Origin: Woeseiaceae bacterium
GTDB taxonomy: Bacteria; Pseudomonadota; Gammaproteobacteria; Steroidobacterales; Woeseiaceae
Direction: 5' to 3'
Length of the DNA stretch: 64,000 nt
NCBI GenBank assembly: GCA_028277185.1
Contig: JANQGQ010000012.1
Span: 310,001 to 374,000, forward strand
In this document: one piece after another, positions 15,357-24,719 of the stretch
Layout: the number at the start of each line of letters is the position of its first letter
How positions within the stretch are numbered: position 1 is the stretch's first letter
Program-made: the position numbers and the translations under genes
The notes under the pieces: model-generated
The model's database searches: none
Seen by the model: the letters and a program-made list of their open reading frames with translations, nothing else
Told to the model about the DNA's origin: nothing

Positions 15357-17413
15357 TCGCCGGACGAGCGCTGCATACCCTTCACCATCAGAAACAGCAT
15401 GACGCCGCCGGCCAGCAGCATTGCGGAGCCAACGAACCAGGCGGTACGCAATACGTAGCCAGCGCCGAACAGCAGCAGGTAAACGGCCAGCGTGCCCAGC
15501 AGCCAGTAAGCTGCGCTGGCGAGTAGCTGCCGCGACGGTGTGTGCTCGCTATCGAGTCCGTTCCAGAAGCCCATGGGACGCACTTTCTTCACGAAGCGCT
15601 CGAGCTGTGAACGGTCCACAGGAGCTGTAAGGTACGTTACGGTAATTGCCGTGATGCCGGAGGCAAGCGATATCCAGCAAATCACGTGTATCGGATGTGT
15701 GGCGAGGCTTGCCGGCAGCACGGACATCTGTCCTTCCGGGAAACCGCTCACGCGTCCGACGACGAAATTCACCAGCGCCAGTAGGAAACCCACCAGCATC
15801 CCGCTGATCTCCGTCCATGCGTTCGCCCGCCACCAGAGCCAGCGAAACAGGTGCGGCAGACCGAGCCCCGCCATCATCCCGAACCACAGCTCCCACATCG
15901 CTCCGATGTTGTCGATATGCGTCGATATATAGACGCTCAGCAGGGTGATGAGGATCGTGGCGATACGGCTTACCCGCGTGAGTGCTTTGTCGCTTGCTCC
16001 CCGATCGACGAAGCGATAGTAGAAGTCGTTCGTAACGTAAGACGCGCCCCAGTTAATGTGCGTCGAGATCGTCGACATGAACGCTGCCATCAACGACGCG
16101 AGTGCAAGCCCCAGCAGTCCCGGCGGCAATATGTCCCGGATGAGCGCCGGATAGCCGCGTTCACGGTCCTCCCGGAAAACTCGCACTACGTCACCCTCGG
16201 GCCCGGTGGTCTCATCGGCGACGAGTAGTGCGTACCCGCCGATCCGGCAGGCATAGCGGTTCTCGAGGCACCGTTCCTGCTCCACGGAGCAATAGGCCGG
16301 TTGGTCGGCGCAGAGCGTGAGCTCATCGGCAAGCTGGTTCACTTCGGCTCGCGGATACAGCACCAGCGCCGCAACCCCGGCGATGATCCATGGCCAGGAG
16401 CGCAGGACGAAGTTCGCGACCGCATACCACAACGCGCCCTTTTCGGCCTGGGCGCCGTCTTTCGCCGTATACAAACGTTGCGCGATGTAGCCGGATCCGT
16501 CCACGTTGCCGTTCGTCCACCACATTACCCCCAAGGTGAGAACGAAAGCGGAGAACGGAATGCCGAGCGTGCCGGCGCCGCTGTCGAACGCCGGGATGAA
16601 CGAACTAACCTCGCGGTGGCTGAGATAGCCATCGCCGGAGACACCGTCGGCGGCATCCGGATAGAGTTCGGCGAGTCGCGTCCACATCTCGTCAAGGCCA
16701 CCGATCTCGTGGACGGCGAACCACGCGACGGCGATCGACATGCTCATCGCCAGCACGAACTGAATCAGGTCGGTGACGATCACGGCCTTGAGGCCGCCCA
16801 ACGCGGAGTAAGCAAGCGTTACCGAGACGAGCAGCCAGATCGTGATCGTATTGTCGAGCGTGTCGAAGATCAGGAACGATGGGTAGACGGCGGCGATCGC
16901 GGCGTACGGGCCACTGCCCAGCAGTGCCTCCCAGTCCATGAACGGCTCGGAGATTTTCGCCATTCCGGCGAAGACCCAGCCCAGAATGACAAAGTTTACG
17001 AACCCGCAGCTAATGAACGCCTTGACCGCGCGCAGCGAAGCGGCGGCGCGGCCGCCGTAGCGCAGCTCGGCGATCTCGGCGTCGGTTACTACGCCGGAGC
17101 GGCGCCACTTGCGCGCGAAAAACACGGTCATTGCGACCGTGCCGATGGCTCCGCCCCACCAGAACCAGTTGCCCGCGATACCGTACTGCGCGACCCAGCC
17201 CGTAATCGCCAGCGGCGTATCGGACGCGAACGTGGTTGCGACGATCGACGTTCCCAGCAACCACCAGCGCAGGTCGCGGCCGGCCAGGAAAAAACCCTCG
17301 ACACCGCCCTTCGAGGCTTGCTTCCGAAACAGACAGCCGATGCCTATCGAGAGCAGCAGGAAGGCCGCAATGATGATCCAGTCGAGATAAGCGAGAGGCG
17401 TGTTGGCGGACAC
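15317..17413 (-). CDS. Sodium:solute symporter (SSS family), probable GlcNAc transporter
   Basis: A large SSS-family permease of about 698 residues with roughly 14 membrane helices. Seen: FFLAGRDLRWWLLGTSIVATTFASDTPLAITGWVA, the sodium-binding-region motif common to the family, then YSALGGLKAVIVTDLIQF and the late ASLMAAFMSTISTHINWGASYVTNDFYYRF. Its place directly after a GlcNAc kinase gene and in a GlcNAc regulon points to uptake of unphosphorylated GlcNAc or chitobiose across the inner membrane. The start is uncertain: the GTG at 17413 gives a normal N-terminus, while ATGs at 17485/17488 would add a Pro-rich tail and overlap the kinase gene. There is a soluble Cys-rich insert near the middle (ELTLCADQPAYC...). 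Confidence 0.85.
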   Translation of the reverse strand: MSANTPLAYLDWIIIAAFLLLSIGIGCLFRKQASKGGVEGFFLAGRDLRWWLLGTSIVATTFASDTPLAITGWVAQYGIAGNWFWWGGAIGTVAMTVFFARKWRRSGVVTDAEIAELRYGGRAAASLRAVKAFISCGFVNFVILGWVFAGMAKISEPFMDWEALLGSGPYAAIAAVYPSFLIFDTLDNTITIWLLVSVTLAYSALGGLKAVIVTDLIQFVLAMSMSIAVAWFAVHEIGGLDEMWTRLAELYPDAADGVSGDGYLSHREVSSFIPAFDSGAGTLGIPFSAFVLTLGVMWWTNGNVDGSGYIAQRLYTAKDGAQAEKGALWYAVANFVLRSWPWIIAGVAALVLYPRAEVNQLADELTLCADQPAYCSVEQERCLENRYACRIGGYALLVADETTGPEGDVVRVFREDRERGYPALIRDILPPGLLGLALASLMAAFMSTISTHINWGASYVTNDFYYRFVDRGASDKALTRVSRIATILITLLSVYISTHIDNIGAMWELWFGMMAGLGLPHLFRWLWWRANAWTEISGMLVGFLLALVNFVVGRVSGFPEGQMSVLPASLATHPIHVICWISLASGITAITVTYLTAPVDRSQLERFVKKVRPMGFWNGLDSEHTPSRQLLASAAYWLLGTLAVYLLLFGAGYVLRTAWFVGSAMLLAGGVMLFLMVKGMQRSSGDHEATPLAEGDKA

Positions 17414-17444
17414 CGTTCTTTGCCCGGATACCGGAGCGTACGAG

Positions 17445-18356
17445 TTAGCCGGTCGACCCGGCGGAAGGACCGGCAACCGGTCCATCATCGCCGAGCACTT
17501 TAGTTCGGACGTACAGGAGGGCGCCTGCATCGGGCTCTGCGGCGGGCGGGGACAGACGCTCCAGCGTAGCCGGGCTCAGATAACTCGCGTACAGCTCGCG
17601 CAAGCCGCCCAGCAAGGACATGCGTGGCGGATCGTGCTCCCACAGGCGCTCTGCAGTCCGGTCGAGGTACGCGGCTCCCTCGCCGACGATAGCGGTCGCA
17701 ACGGCATCGTCGGCGCCCGCCGCGTCGAACACGGTCGGCGCAAGTCTCGCGAAGTCCCTCGGCGTACTCGTCATCATGCGTTCGACCATGGTAACCCCGC
17801 AGCCGCCGACGATCTCCTCCAGCGCTTCCGACAGCGCCGTCGAAGGACCCAGGCCGTCATTCGCGACCAACACCGCGCGAACGGCCTGGTGGCCGAGCCA
17901 GGCCCCGCTTGCAGTATCCCCGAAGCTGAACCCATGAGCGCCGTATATGCGCCGCTGCCCGTTGACGCTGACGAAGGCACCGGAACCGGTGCCGGCTACG
18001 ATCACGGCGCCGTCCGGACCGTTGTGTGCGCCGTAGCAGGCAATTTCGAGATCCGTGGTCAGGTGCATCGACGCGAATCCGTGCGGCCAGTCGGCTATCT
18101 TGCGGTACAACGCGGGCAGGTTGACGCCCGCGAGGCCCACACCGGCGTGGGTGCCTTGCAGATGGCTTTCGGCGAGGCCGGCATCCCCGAGCGCCGCGGC
18201 CACTGATGCCGTGATCGATTCGATCGTGCGGCTGACGCTCTGAAAAGGATTTGCGGTTCCGGCAATCCCTCTCCCGACGATGTGGCCGTCCTCTGTGCAC
18301 AAGCTGGCCCGGCATTTGCTGCCGCCGCCGTCGATGCCGAGGAAGTACGTACGCAC
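17445..18356 (-). CDS. BadF/BadG-type N-acetylglucosamine kinase
   Basis: A 303-residue ASKHA-fold kinase. The GTG at 18356 is preferred: GGAG lies nine bases upstream and the protein then starts VRTYFLGIDGGGSKCRASL, which places the phosphate-1 loop (DGGGSKC) at the normal distance. Other motifs: GLAGVNLPALYR, LTTDLEIACYGAHNGPDGAVIVAGTGSGAF (phosphate-2/adenosine region) and SFGDTASGAWLGHQAVRAVL. It should phosphorylate GlcNAc to feed NagA, which is needed because the locus has an SSS transporter and no PTS. It follows the operator at 18395-18410 and precedes the symporter, forming a two-gene operon. Confidence 0.85.
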   Translation of the reverse strand: MRTYFLGIDGGGSKCRASLCTEDGHIVGRGIAGTANPFQSVSRTIESITASVAAALGDAGLAESHLQGTHAGVGLAGVNLPALYRKIADWPHGFASMHLTTDLEIACYGAHNGPDGAVIVAGTGSGAFVSVNGQRRIYGAHGFSFGDTASGAWLGHQAVRAVLVANDGLGPSTALSEALEEIVGGCGVTMVERMMTSTPRDFARLAPTVFDAAGADDAVATAIVGEGAAYLDRTAERLWEHDPPRMSLLGGLRELYASYLSPATLERLSPPAAEPDAGALLYVRTKVLGDDGPVAGPSAGSTG

Positions 18357-18394
18357 CGTGAGAGTCTCCGTTTGCCTGCTTTCCGGCATTTTAT

Positions 18395-18410
18395 GAGACA
18401 ACGTTGTCTC
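18395..18410. promoter_or_regulatory. LacI-type operator before GlcNAc kinase-symporter operon
   Basis: GAGACAACGTTGTCTC, a perfect 16-bp palindrome identical to the cores at 13356-13371 and 27483-27498. It is followed (reading upstream of the minus-strand operon) by the AT-rich tract 18411-18448, where a promoter with a TATAT-rich -10 is likely. The site overlaps possible upstream start codons of the kinase, another reason to place that start at 18356. Confidence 0.85.
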
Positions 18411-18448
18411 TTGCCAAGTTAAAAAAATATGCTATATAAAACATAAAC

Positions 18449-19492
18449 TTATTCAGGTTGGCTTTTCGCAGCCGGGCCAGTCGAACCGCGAACGATGAGC
18501 GTGGGTCGAACGCCGAAGGAAGCCGGAGTTTCGGTGGCCGCCGTCTTGTCGTGACGAGCGTTGACCGCATCGATGAGCAAGCGTGCGGCGGTGGCGGCGA
18601 GTTCGACGTTGGACTGGCGCGCCGTTGTCATGTTCGGCCAGGTCTGCCGCGAAAACGGGCTGTCTTCGAATCCCGCGATCGATAGCTCCCCCGGCACGGC
18701 GACGCCGGCCACCCGGGCCGCAAACAGGGTTCCGGCCGCAATCTCGTCGTTACAGGCGAAGATTGCCGTCGGGCGATCCTGCATTTTCAACAGCTGCTCG
18801 GTCCTGGCAACGCCGGACTGAAACGAGTACTGCCCGTCGACCACGAGTCCGGCTTCGGCTTCCATGCCCTTCGCCTGCAGAGCGGAACGATAACCTGCCA
18901 GCCGTTCCGCGGACGACCGGTGCTCCGCATCGCCGCCGAGGAACGCGATACGGCGGTGACCGGCGTCGATGAGATGGCTCGTGATCTCGTGAGCGGCGTG
19001 GCGGTCGTCGATGTAGACACAGGGCGAAAGCCGGTCGGGCGGCTCCGAGCCCGAGATTATCCTTACAAACGGGATGTCGTCCGCGAGCAGCGCGTCGATA
19101 ACGGCTTCGTGCTCAGACAGCGGTGGAGTGAGGATGAGGCCTCCCACTTTTACCCGTCGGGCAAGCAGCATCAGCTCCTGATAGATATCGGCTTCGGCGG
19201 AGTCGCAAGGATGTATGACGAGTTCGTAGCCGCGTTCTCTGCAGGACTGCAAAATGCCCTTCTGCAACTCGATGATGTAGTGACTGTTCGGATTGTCGTA
19301 GATAAACGCAATCGACGTAGGGCGCCCCCGCAAATGGCGCGCGGACAGATTGGGCTGGTAATCGAGCTCCTTGATTGCGGCCTGTACCCGGTCGTGAAGG
19401 CCGGCGTCCACGGTCGATACGCCGTTGATGACCCGCGACACGGTCTTGAACGAAACTCCGGCGAGCTTCGCGACATCCTTAATCGTGGCCAT
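18449..19492 (-). CDS. LacI-family regulator of the chitin/GlcNAc locus (NagR-like)
   Basis: A 347-residue LacI/GalR regulator. The N-terminal helix-turn-helix MATIKDVAKLAGVSFKTVSRVINGV and hinge helix YQPNLSARHLRGRPTS are complete. The sugar-binding domain follows with GLILTPPL, FVRIISG, YIDDRHAAHEITSHLIDAGHRRIAFLGG and AIFACNDEIAAGTL. It lies downstream of the GH20 gene on the same strand (70 bases) and upstream of the kinase operon. The three identical operators in this locus are the expected targets, with GlcNAc-6-P or a related sugar phosphate as likely inducer. The ligand is inference. Confidence 0.9.
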   Translation of the reverse strand: MATIKDVAKLAGVSFKTVSRVINGVSTVDAGLHDRVQAAIKELDYQPNLSARHLRGRPTSIAFIYDNPNSHYIIELQKGILQSCRERGYELVIHPCDSAEADIYQELMLLARRVKVGGLILTPPLSEHEAVIDALLADDIPFVRIISGSEPPDRLSPCVYIDDRHAAHEITSHLIDAGHRRIAFLGGDAEHRSSAERLAGYRSALQAKGMEAEAGLVVDGQYSFQSGVARTEQLLKMQDRPTAIFACNDEIAAGTLFAARVAGVAVPGELSIAGFEDSPFSRQTWPNMTTARQSNVELAATAARLLIDAVNARHDKTAATETPASFGVRPTLIVRGSTGPAAKSQPE

Positions 19493-19561
19493 GCCAGCTA
19501 TCCTTCCAATTTCTCACACTGCGTCCGGCCGCCACTGGCCTGGCAAGTCCGGGTTTTTGTC

Positions 19562-21835
19562 TCAAAAGACTTCGATCTGATCAATATACACAGTGACCGG
19601 CTGTTCGCGCTTCGTTTCGTGGCTGTAAGCCGATACCCCGTTTTCACAGCGGACGTGGACGTAGCGCGCCGTCACTGCCTCGAATTCTACCTCGATACAA
19701 CGGTCCCCGGGCCCGATGTCGGCTGCGTGTACGCGGCCGACCTGTCGCCAGCTCGACGCGTCGTCCGAAACGGCAACGCGCATACTGGTCGGCGGATACA
19801 AGGCTCTGTGTAGTCTCCCCGCAAATCCCACGCGCACCCGGCTTATCCGCTGAGCGTCGCGAAGGTCGAGCACAGCATCCGGCGAAACGCCGTCGAATCC
19901 GGTCCACTGCCGGTGAAGGAAGAATCCTTCCCGCCGCAGCAGCCCGTCCACCAGCCGCCGCTCCGGGTGCAAGCCCCAGCCCGTCTCGGCGGCTGTGTTG
20001 AGCGTGACGTCACATCCCGAAGCTTTGTTCGGCGAGAGCTCGAGTCGGATATCGCCATAGGTGCGACCGTCGTCCGTGTCTACCGAGACCGCGCGAACGG
20101 TACTCCGCGAGGTAACGGTGAGCGGCGACTCGTAAAGCAGCGAAGCGGCGTGCGCGGCGCTGCCGTCCAGCGTGTAGCGGATGGCATGGCGGTCGCCGGC
20201 CGTGTCGAGTGAAACCCGGAACCCACCCTCGGGCAGGGCTGTGACGTCCGCGGTGACGTTGTACACGCTGCCGGAAGCGTTGACGTTCATTGCCTCGAAG
20301 CGTCGCAAATGGTGCCGCAGCCGCGCTGCGAACGGGGTCCAGGGCAATGCGTCGGACGAACACCAGAGCCGCTCCGCGAGAGCGCACAGCCGCGGCATCA
20401 GCATGTATTCGGCATGCGCCTCGGTCGCCACGTACTCGGTCCAGAGCAATCCCTCGCCGCCGAGGATCCGCTTGCGGGCGGGCGCCTCGAGACTCTCCGG
20501 AATCAAGCGGCACTCGTACATGTCCCGCAGCGTAGTCAGGCCGTGAACTGCCAGCGGCTCGTCGAGAGACTCGGACTGATAGAAGTCGAAATAGAATGCT
20601 GCGGGTGCCAGAATGACATCGTGCCCTTCCCGGGCGGCCGCGACGAGTTTCTCGTCGCCGCGCCAGACGGTAACCGTGACGGGTCCGTCGGATCCGCCGT
20701 CGAGAATGTCGTCCCAGCCGATCGGCTCCTTGCCAAGCTCATTGACGGTACGCCTGAGTCTCGCGATGAAGTCGCGGTATAGCGCTTTGGTCGAGTCGAG
20801 ACCACGCTCTTGTGCAATGCGTCGGCACTCGTCGCTGTCTTCCCATTGGGCAGTGTCCACTTCGTCACCGCCGATATGCAGATAGGGCCCTGGAAACAGC
20901 GCCGCGACCTCCCCGAGCACATCCTTCGCCATTTCGAGCGTCTCGTCCGACGGATTGAGAATGTCGCGAAACACGCCGAAGTGAGTTTCGACTTCGAATG
21001 GCCCTTCGCGACAACCGAATTGCGGGTATGCCGCCAGCAGAGCCGAGCAGTGCCCGGGCATGTCGATCTCCGGGACAATCGTGATGCACCGCGTGCAGGC
21101 GTACTCGACGATTTCCCTGACTTCATCCTGCGTGTAGTAGCCGCCGTGGGCGCAACCGTCGAGGCTTGCGTCACGATCCAGGGTATGTCCCCTGACCGTG
21201 GCCGGCCGCCACGCGCCCACGCTCGTCAGCCGCGGGTATCCGGCGATTTCGATGCGCCAGCCCTGATCGTCGGTGAGGTGCCAGTGGAATACGTTGAGCT
21301 TGTACTTTGCCATCCAGTCGAGATAGCGCTTGATGAAGCCGACGGAGAAAAAGTGGCGGCTGACGTCGAGGTGCATGCCGCGGTATGCGAATCGCGGTGC
21401 ATCCTCTATCTCGACTGCCGGCACGGTCCAGTCGCCGTCGCGGACAGGTTGCGACGCTTCGATCCCGGCCGGCAGCAGTTGTCTCAAGGTTTGCCAGGCG
21501 TACAAGGCTCCCGCGCGATCGAAGGCACGAATCAGAATGCCCGCGTTGGTGACGCGAAGCCGATAGCATTCCGGTCCCGAAAGCCCGGCGTCCGCGAGTA
21601 CGCGAACCGTGTTGGTTTCGCTCCCGTCGTCCTTAACGATCGGCAGCGCAAAGCCGGTCGAACGCGATAGCATCTCCACCAGCGGACTTATGCATCTACG
21701 AACTTCCTCGCTGTCGATGCAGACTCGCGTTTCGGCGTCGAAACGAAAGCGACCCGAGCCGGTGCGTTGACGACGCGGCATCGGTATGACGCGCGCCTCG
21801 ACTCCGGCCTCCGGCAAGCTATCCGTCGCCGTCAT
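19562..21835 (-). CDS. Beta-N-acetylhexosaminidase, GH20, with C-terminal F5/8-type carbohydrate-binding domain
   Basis: A 757-residue GH20 enzyme. An N-terminal GH20b domain (residues about 1-130) precedes the barrel, which starts near FAYRGMHLDVSRHFF and FHWHLTDDQGWRIEI. The catalytic pair is in LHIGGDEVD, with Asp324 and Glu325. After a short chitobiase-type region there is a discoidin-like domain (about 610-757) ending in YIDQIEVF. It releases GlcNAc from chitooligosaccharides or glycans. No signal peptide is visible at the N-terminus, so it may act in the cytoplasm, or the true start may lie elsewhere. Its start overlaps the stop of the chitinase gene, so the two are co-transcribed. Confidence 0.92.
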   Translation of the reverse strand: MTATDSLPEAGVEARVIPMPRRQRTGSGRFRFDAETRVCIDSEEVRRCISPLVEMLSRSTGFALPIVKDDGSETNTVRVLADAGLSGPECYRLRVTNAGILIRAFDRAGALYAWQTLRQLLPAGIEASQPVRDGDWTVPAVEIEDAPRFAYRGMHLDVSRHFFSVGFIKRYLDWMAKYKLNVFHWHLTDDQGWRIEIAGYPRLTSVGAWRPATVRGHTLDRDASLDGCAHGGYYTQDEVREIVEYACTRCITIVPEIDMPGHCSALLAAYPQFGCREGPFEVETHFGVFRDILNPSDETLEMAKDVLGEVAALFPGPYLHIGGDEVDTAQWEDSDECRRIAQERGLDSTKALYRDFIARLRRTVNELGKEPIGWDDILDGGSDGPVTVTVWRGDEKLVAAAREGHDVILAPAAFYFDFYQSESLDEPLAVHGLTTLRDMYECRLIPESLEAPARKRILGGEGLLWTEYVATEAHAEYMLMPRLCALAERLWCSSDALPWTPFAARLRHHLRRFEAMNVNASGSVYNVTADVTALPEGGFRVSLDTAGDRHAIRYTLDGSAAHAASLLYESPLTVTSRSTVRAVSVDTDDGRTYGDIRLELSPNKASGCDVTLNTAAETGWGLHPERRLVDGLLRREGFFLHRQWTGFDGVSPDAVLDLRDAQRISRVRVGFAGRLHRALYPPTSMRVAVSDDASSWRQVGRVHAADIGPGDRCIEVEFEAVTARYVHVRCENGVSAYSHETKREQPVTVYIDQIEVF

Positions 21836-22956
21836 TCCGCGCTCGGTTGGCCAACCGTGTCGCCAATCGCTTCCAGCAGTCCGTCACGCTGGCTGTCCTG
21901 GGCCAGTTGCCAGAACATGATGCCTCCGAGCGAGTGCTCGAGGGCATAGCGGGTTTTCGCGGCGACGGAACGTCGGTCGTCGTAAGTTGCGAACAGGCCA
22001 TCGTTACCGCAATACCGGTACGGTGCCGCCGCCCGCTCGTCCCAGTGGGTTTCGCAGTCGTCACCGAAGTAGTCGGCGAAATCCCGGTAGGCAACGCTTT
22101 CGTGGAAGACGCCGGGCCGGCCGAGAGCCGATCCGCTCTCGACCTGAACGTCCCGCCAAACCCGCGCGTAGAATGCAGCGCCGATGACGATCTTGCCTGG
22201 AGGTACGCCGAGCCCGATGAGCCGCCGAACGGCGTCGTCGGCGGAGAGTACGTTCTCCGGTCCCGAATAGAGAGCGGCATGATGTCCCGTGCGGGTGCTG
22301 CCGCCGGCGATGAAGTCGTAAGACATCAGGTTGACCCGGTCGACCAGCGGCATGACCTTGTTCCAGTCTACGGAGCGCTCCGCAAAGGCGGGACTGGCGG
22401 CGGCGGCAAAGCTGATCTCGAACTCGGTTCCAAGGACATCGCGCAGCACCTCGACCAGCGCGGTAAAGTTATCCCGGTCTTCCGCTTTGTAGGCGTGGCC
22501 CGGAAACCCCGGCACGGCGGGAAACTCCCAGTCGAGATCGATGCCATCCAGTTCGTAGTCCCGCAGTGCACGCAGCACGGATTCGGCAAATGCGCGGCGG
22601 TTCTCCGCAGCTGAAAACACTTCGGAGCAGGTTTCACAACCGCCCCAGCCGCCGAACGCGATAAGAACTTTGAGCGACGGCTTGCGCTGCTTTAGCTCCG
22701 TGAGCTTCTGCAGCACTTCAGCGTGCGGCCCGATGTCGAGTGAGTTGCCTTCGAGCAACGCAAAACCGTAGATGATCTGCGTCAGATCCTCTATTGCGAA
22801 GCGCCCGATCCCGTCGCCGTTCCCGTAATAGTAGGCAATGACCTCGAACGGGTCCTGCACCGCGCGATCGCCCGGCGTGTCGGCGGTTTTCGATGTGCAG
22901 GCGTTCAAAAACGCCAGTGCGCAAAACGTCAGAATCAGCAGTTTAGAGTACGTCAT
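21832..22956 (-). CDS. GH18 chitinase, lipoprotein
   Basis: About 374 residues. The ATG at 22956 gives a lipoprotein signal with lipobox LNAC (Cys20); the in-frame TTG at 22965 would only add three residues. The GH18 signature is clear: YELDGIDLDWEFPA with the catalytic acid Glu144, preceded by LKVLIAFGGWGG. Later motifs include VNLMSYDF, GKIVIGAAFYARVW and the final LGGIMFWQLAQD. It should cut chitin or chitooligosaccharides at the cell surface or in the periplasm. It is divergent from the TPR-sulfotransferase gene with only a few tens of bases between, so the two promoters must overlap the coding sequences. Confidence 0.92.
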   Translation of the reverse strand: MTYSKLLILTFCALAFLNACTSKTADTPGDRAVQDPFEVIAYYYGNGDGIGRFAIEDLTQIIYGFALLEGNSLDIGPHAEVLQKLTELKQRKPSLKVLIAFGGWGGCETCSEVFSAAENRRAFAESVLRALRDYELDGIDLDWEFPAVPGFPGHAYKAEDRDNFTALVEVLRDVLGTEFEISFAAAASPAFAERSVDWNKVMPLVDRVNLMSYDFIAGGSTRTGHHAALYSGPENVLSADDAVRRLIGLGVPPGKIVIGAAFYARVWRDVQVESGSALGRPGVFHESVAYRDFADYFGDDCETHWDERAAAPYRYCGNDGLFATYDDRRSVAAKTRYALEHSLGGIMFWQLAQDSQRDGLLEAIGDTVGQPSAE

Positions 22957-22999
22957 AGCTTTCAAGACAAGTTGAGGACGTTTGTTTATAGTGCCGACT

Positions 23000-24691
23000 A
23001 TGTCGACGAGTGTTGAGGAAGCCCGGCAGGCGCTCGAACGCGGCGACTTCGATACCGCGATTCACGCCTCGGAACTCTTGCTGCGCCGTCGGCCCAAGGA
23101 TATCAATGCGCTTACCGTGCTCGCACGCGCCAGACTTGCGAAAGGCGAGTCGACCGCGGCGGCCAGCGCGCTGGCCGGGATCGTCAAGCTCGATACCACT
23201 GCAGTGTGGGCGTTTGTCGCTCTCGGTAATGTCTATCTGTCCGGCGGGCATCACCAGCAGGCAGAGGCCCTGCTGCGAAAGGCGCTGCTGCTCGACCCGG
23301 AACACGCCGCTGCTCATGCGCAAATGGGCGTGATTCTTTCCGAAAACAACGACCTGTCCGGCGGTGAGTTTCATCTGCGCCGGTCGCTGACGCTGAATGA
23401 CGAAGAGCCGGGCGTGCTTGCCGATCTTGCGCTCAATCTCACTCAGCAGGGTCGAACCGAAGAGGCCCACGGTTTGTATGCGGAGGCAAACAGGCGGTCG
23501 CCGGGCGATGTTCGGATTGCTGCGTATTGGGCGAAACTGCACGAGCTCGAGGGCGACCTGGAGCAGGCTGACGCGCTGCTCGAGCGGGTTGAGCGCGATT
23601 CGGCGGGCGACGTCGATTTGCTGCGGGCAAGTCTCGATGCCCGGCGCGGACACCCCGAGGAGGCCCTGGCCGTTCTGGAGAATGCCGCCGAGCTGAGCGG
23701 AGACGCGCTGCTCGAGCGAGGCCGTATCTACGACAGGCACCGGGAATACGATCGGGCATGGGCGGACTTCGAAGCCGCCAATCGGCACTTTCGCCAACAC
23801 GCGCCCGGAATCAAGTACGAGAAGCAGGCCGTAGAGGCTTTCTTTGCCCGCCTCAGACGCTTTTTCTCCCGCGCGACTATCGAGGATTTGCCGGTTGCCG
23901 CCGTCAGGGCCTCGGTACCGCAGCCGGTTTTCATCGTCGGGAGTCCGCGCTCCGGTACTACGCTGCTCGAACGCATGCTGAGCTGCCACTCGGCCGTCGT
24001 CGATGGCGGCGAGCTGCCGTTCATCGCGGGACTCAGAGTGCTTTCCGAAGGCTTGCTGCCCGGGGGCAAGTTTCCGGAGAATCTTCGTCTCGCGCGCTTC
24101 GGCGACCATCGTTACGTCGCAAGCCTGTTCCGGGACTACTATTTTGCCAAGGCCGGGGAGCGAGGGCTGCTGCGGGCGTCCGGCGGGTACTTTACGGACA
24201 AGATGCCGTTCAACGAGTACTATTTGCCGCTCATACGAATGGCGTTTCCGGAAGCTCCCATTATTCACCTCGTGCGGCACCCTCTGGATGTCGTCGTCTC
24301 GATGTTCGCGAACAAGCTGAATCACGGGTTCTTTTGCGCCTATTCGGTGGAGGACATCGTTCATCACCTGCTTGCAGTGCACGAGTTACACGAGCACTAC
24401 CGCCGGCAGATGACGACCGGTGAAATCGTCGTTCAGTACGAACGTCTGGTCAGTCAGCCGGAAGCGGAAATCCGCCGTTTGCTGGAGGCCGCGGGCTTAG
24501 CTTTCGAAGATGCCTGCCTGACGCCTCAGGAAAAGAGCACTTACTCGCCGACGCCGAGTTATGCGGCTGTCGGCGAAGCGATCAACACGAGAGCCGTCAA
24601 TCGCTTCGCCAACTATGCGGACAAGCTCGAAGGGCATCTGGCCGCGCTGACGCCTCTGCTGGAAGCCAACGCATATCGCGCCGGACCGTGA
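23000..24691 (+). CDS. TPR-containing sulfotransferase
   Basis: About 563 residues. The N-terminal 280 or so residues are TPR-like helices (ARQALERGDFDTAIHASELLL, ALGNVYLSGGHHQQAEALLRKAL and so on). The C-terminal half is a sulfotransferase: the 5'-phosphosulfate loop PVFIVGSPRSGTTLLERML and the 3'-phosphate segment IIHLVRHPLDVVVSMF bind PAPS. Start choice is open: GAGG at 22974-22977 suits the GTG at 22991 better than the ATG at 23000 or the TTG at 22982. This family is often found next to TonB receptors, as here (the receptor gene converges with it). The acceptor is unknown. Confidence 0.85.
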   Translation: MSTSVEEARQALERGDFDTAIHASELLLRRRPKDINALTVLARARLAKGESTAAASALAGIVKLDTTAVWAFVALGNVYLSGGHHQQAEALLRKALLLDPEHAAAHAQMGVILSENNDLSGGEFHLRRSLTLNDEEPGVLADLALNLTQQGRTEEAHGLYAEANRRSPGDVRIAAYWAKLHELEGDLEQADALLERVERDSAGDVDLLRASLDARRGHPEEALAVLENAAELSGDALLERGRIYDRHREYDRAWADFEAANRHFRQHAPGIKYEKQAVEAFFARLRRFFSRATIEDLPVAAVRASVPQPVFIVGSPRSGTTLLERMLSCHSAVVDGGELPFIAGLRVLSEGLLPGGKFPENLRLARFGDHRYVASLFRDYYFAKAGERGLLRASGGYFTDKMPFNEYYLPLIRMAFPEAPIIHLVRHPLDVVVSMFANKLNHGFFCAYSVEDIVHHLLAVHELHEHYRRQMTTGEIVVQYERLVSQPEAEIRRLLEAAGLAFEDACLTPQEKSTYSPTPSYAAVGEAINTRAVNRFANYADKLEGHLAALTPLLEANAYRAGP

Positions 24692-24719
24692 GGCGAAAGA
24701 GCGGCGCTGCCCTTCTTGC

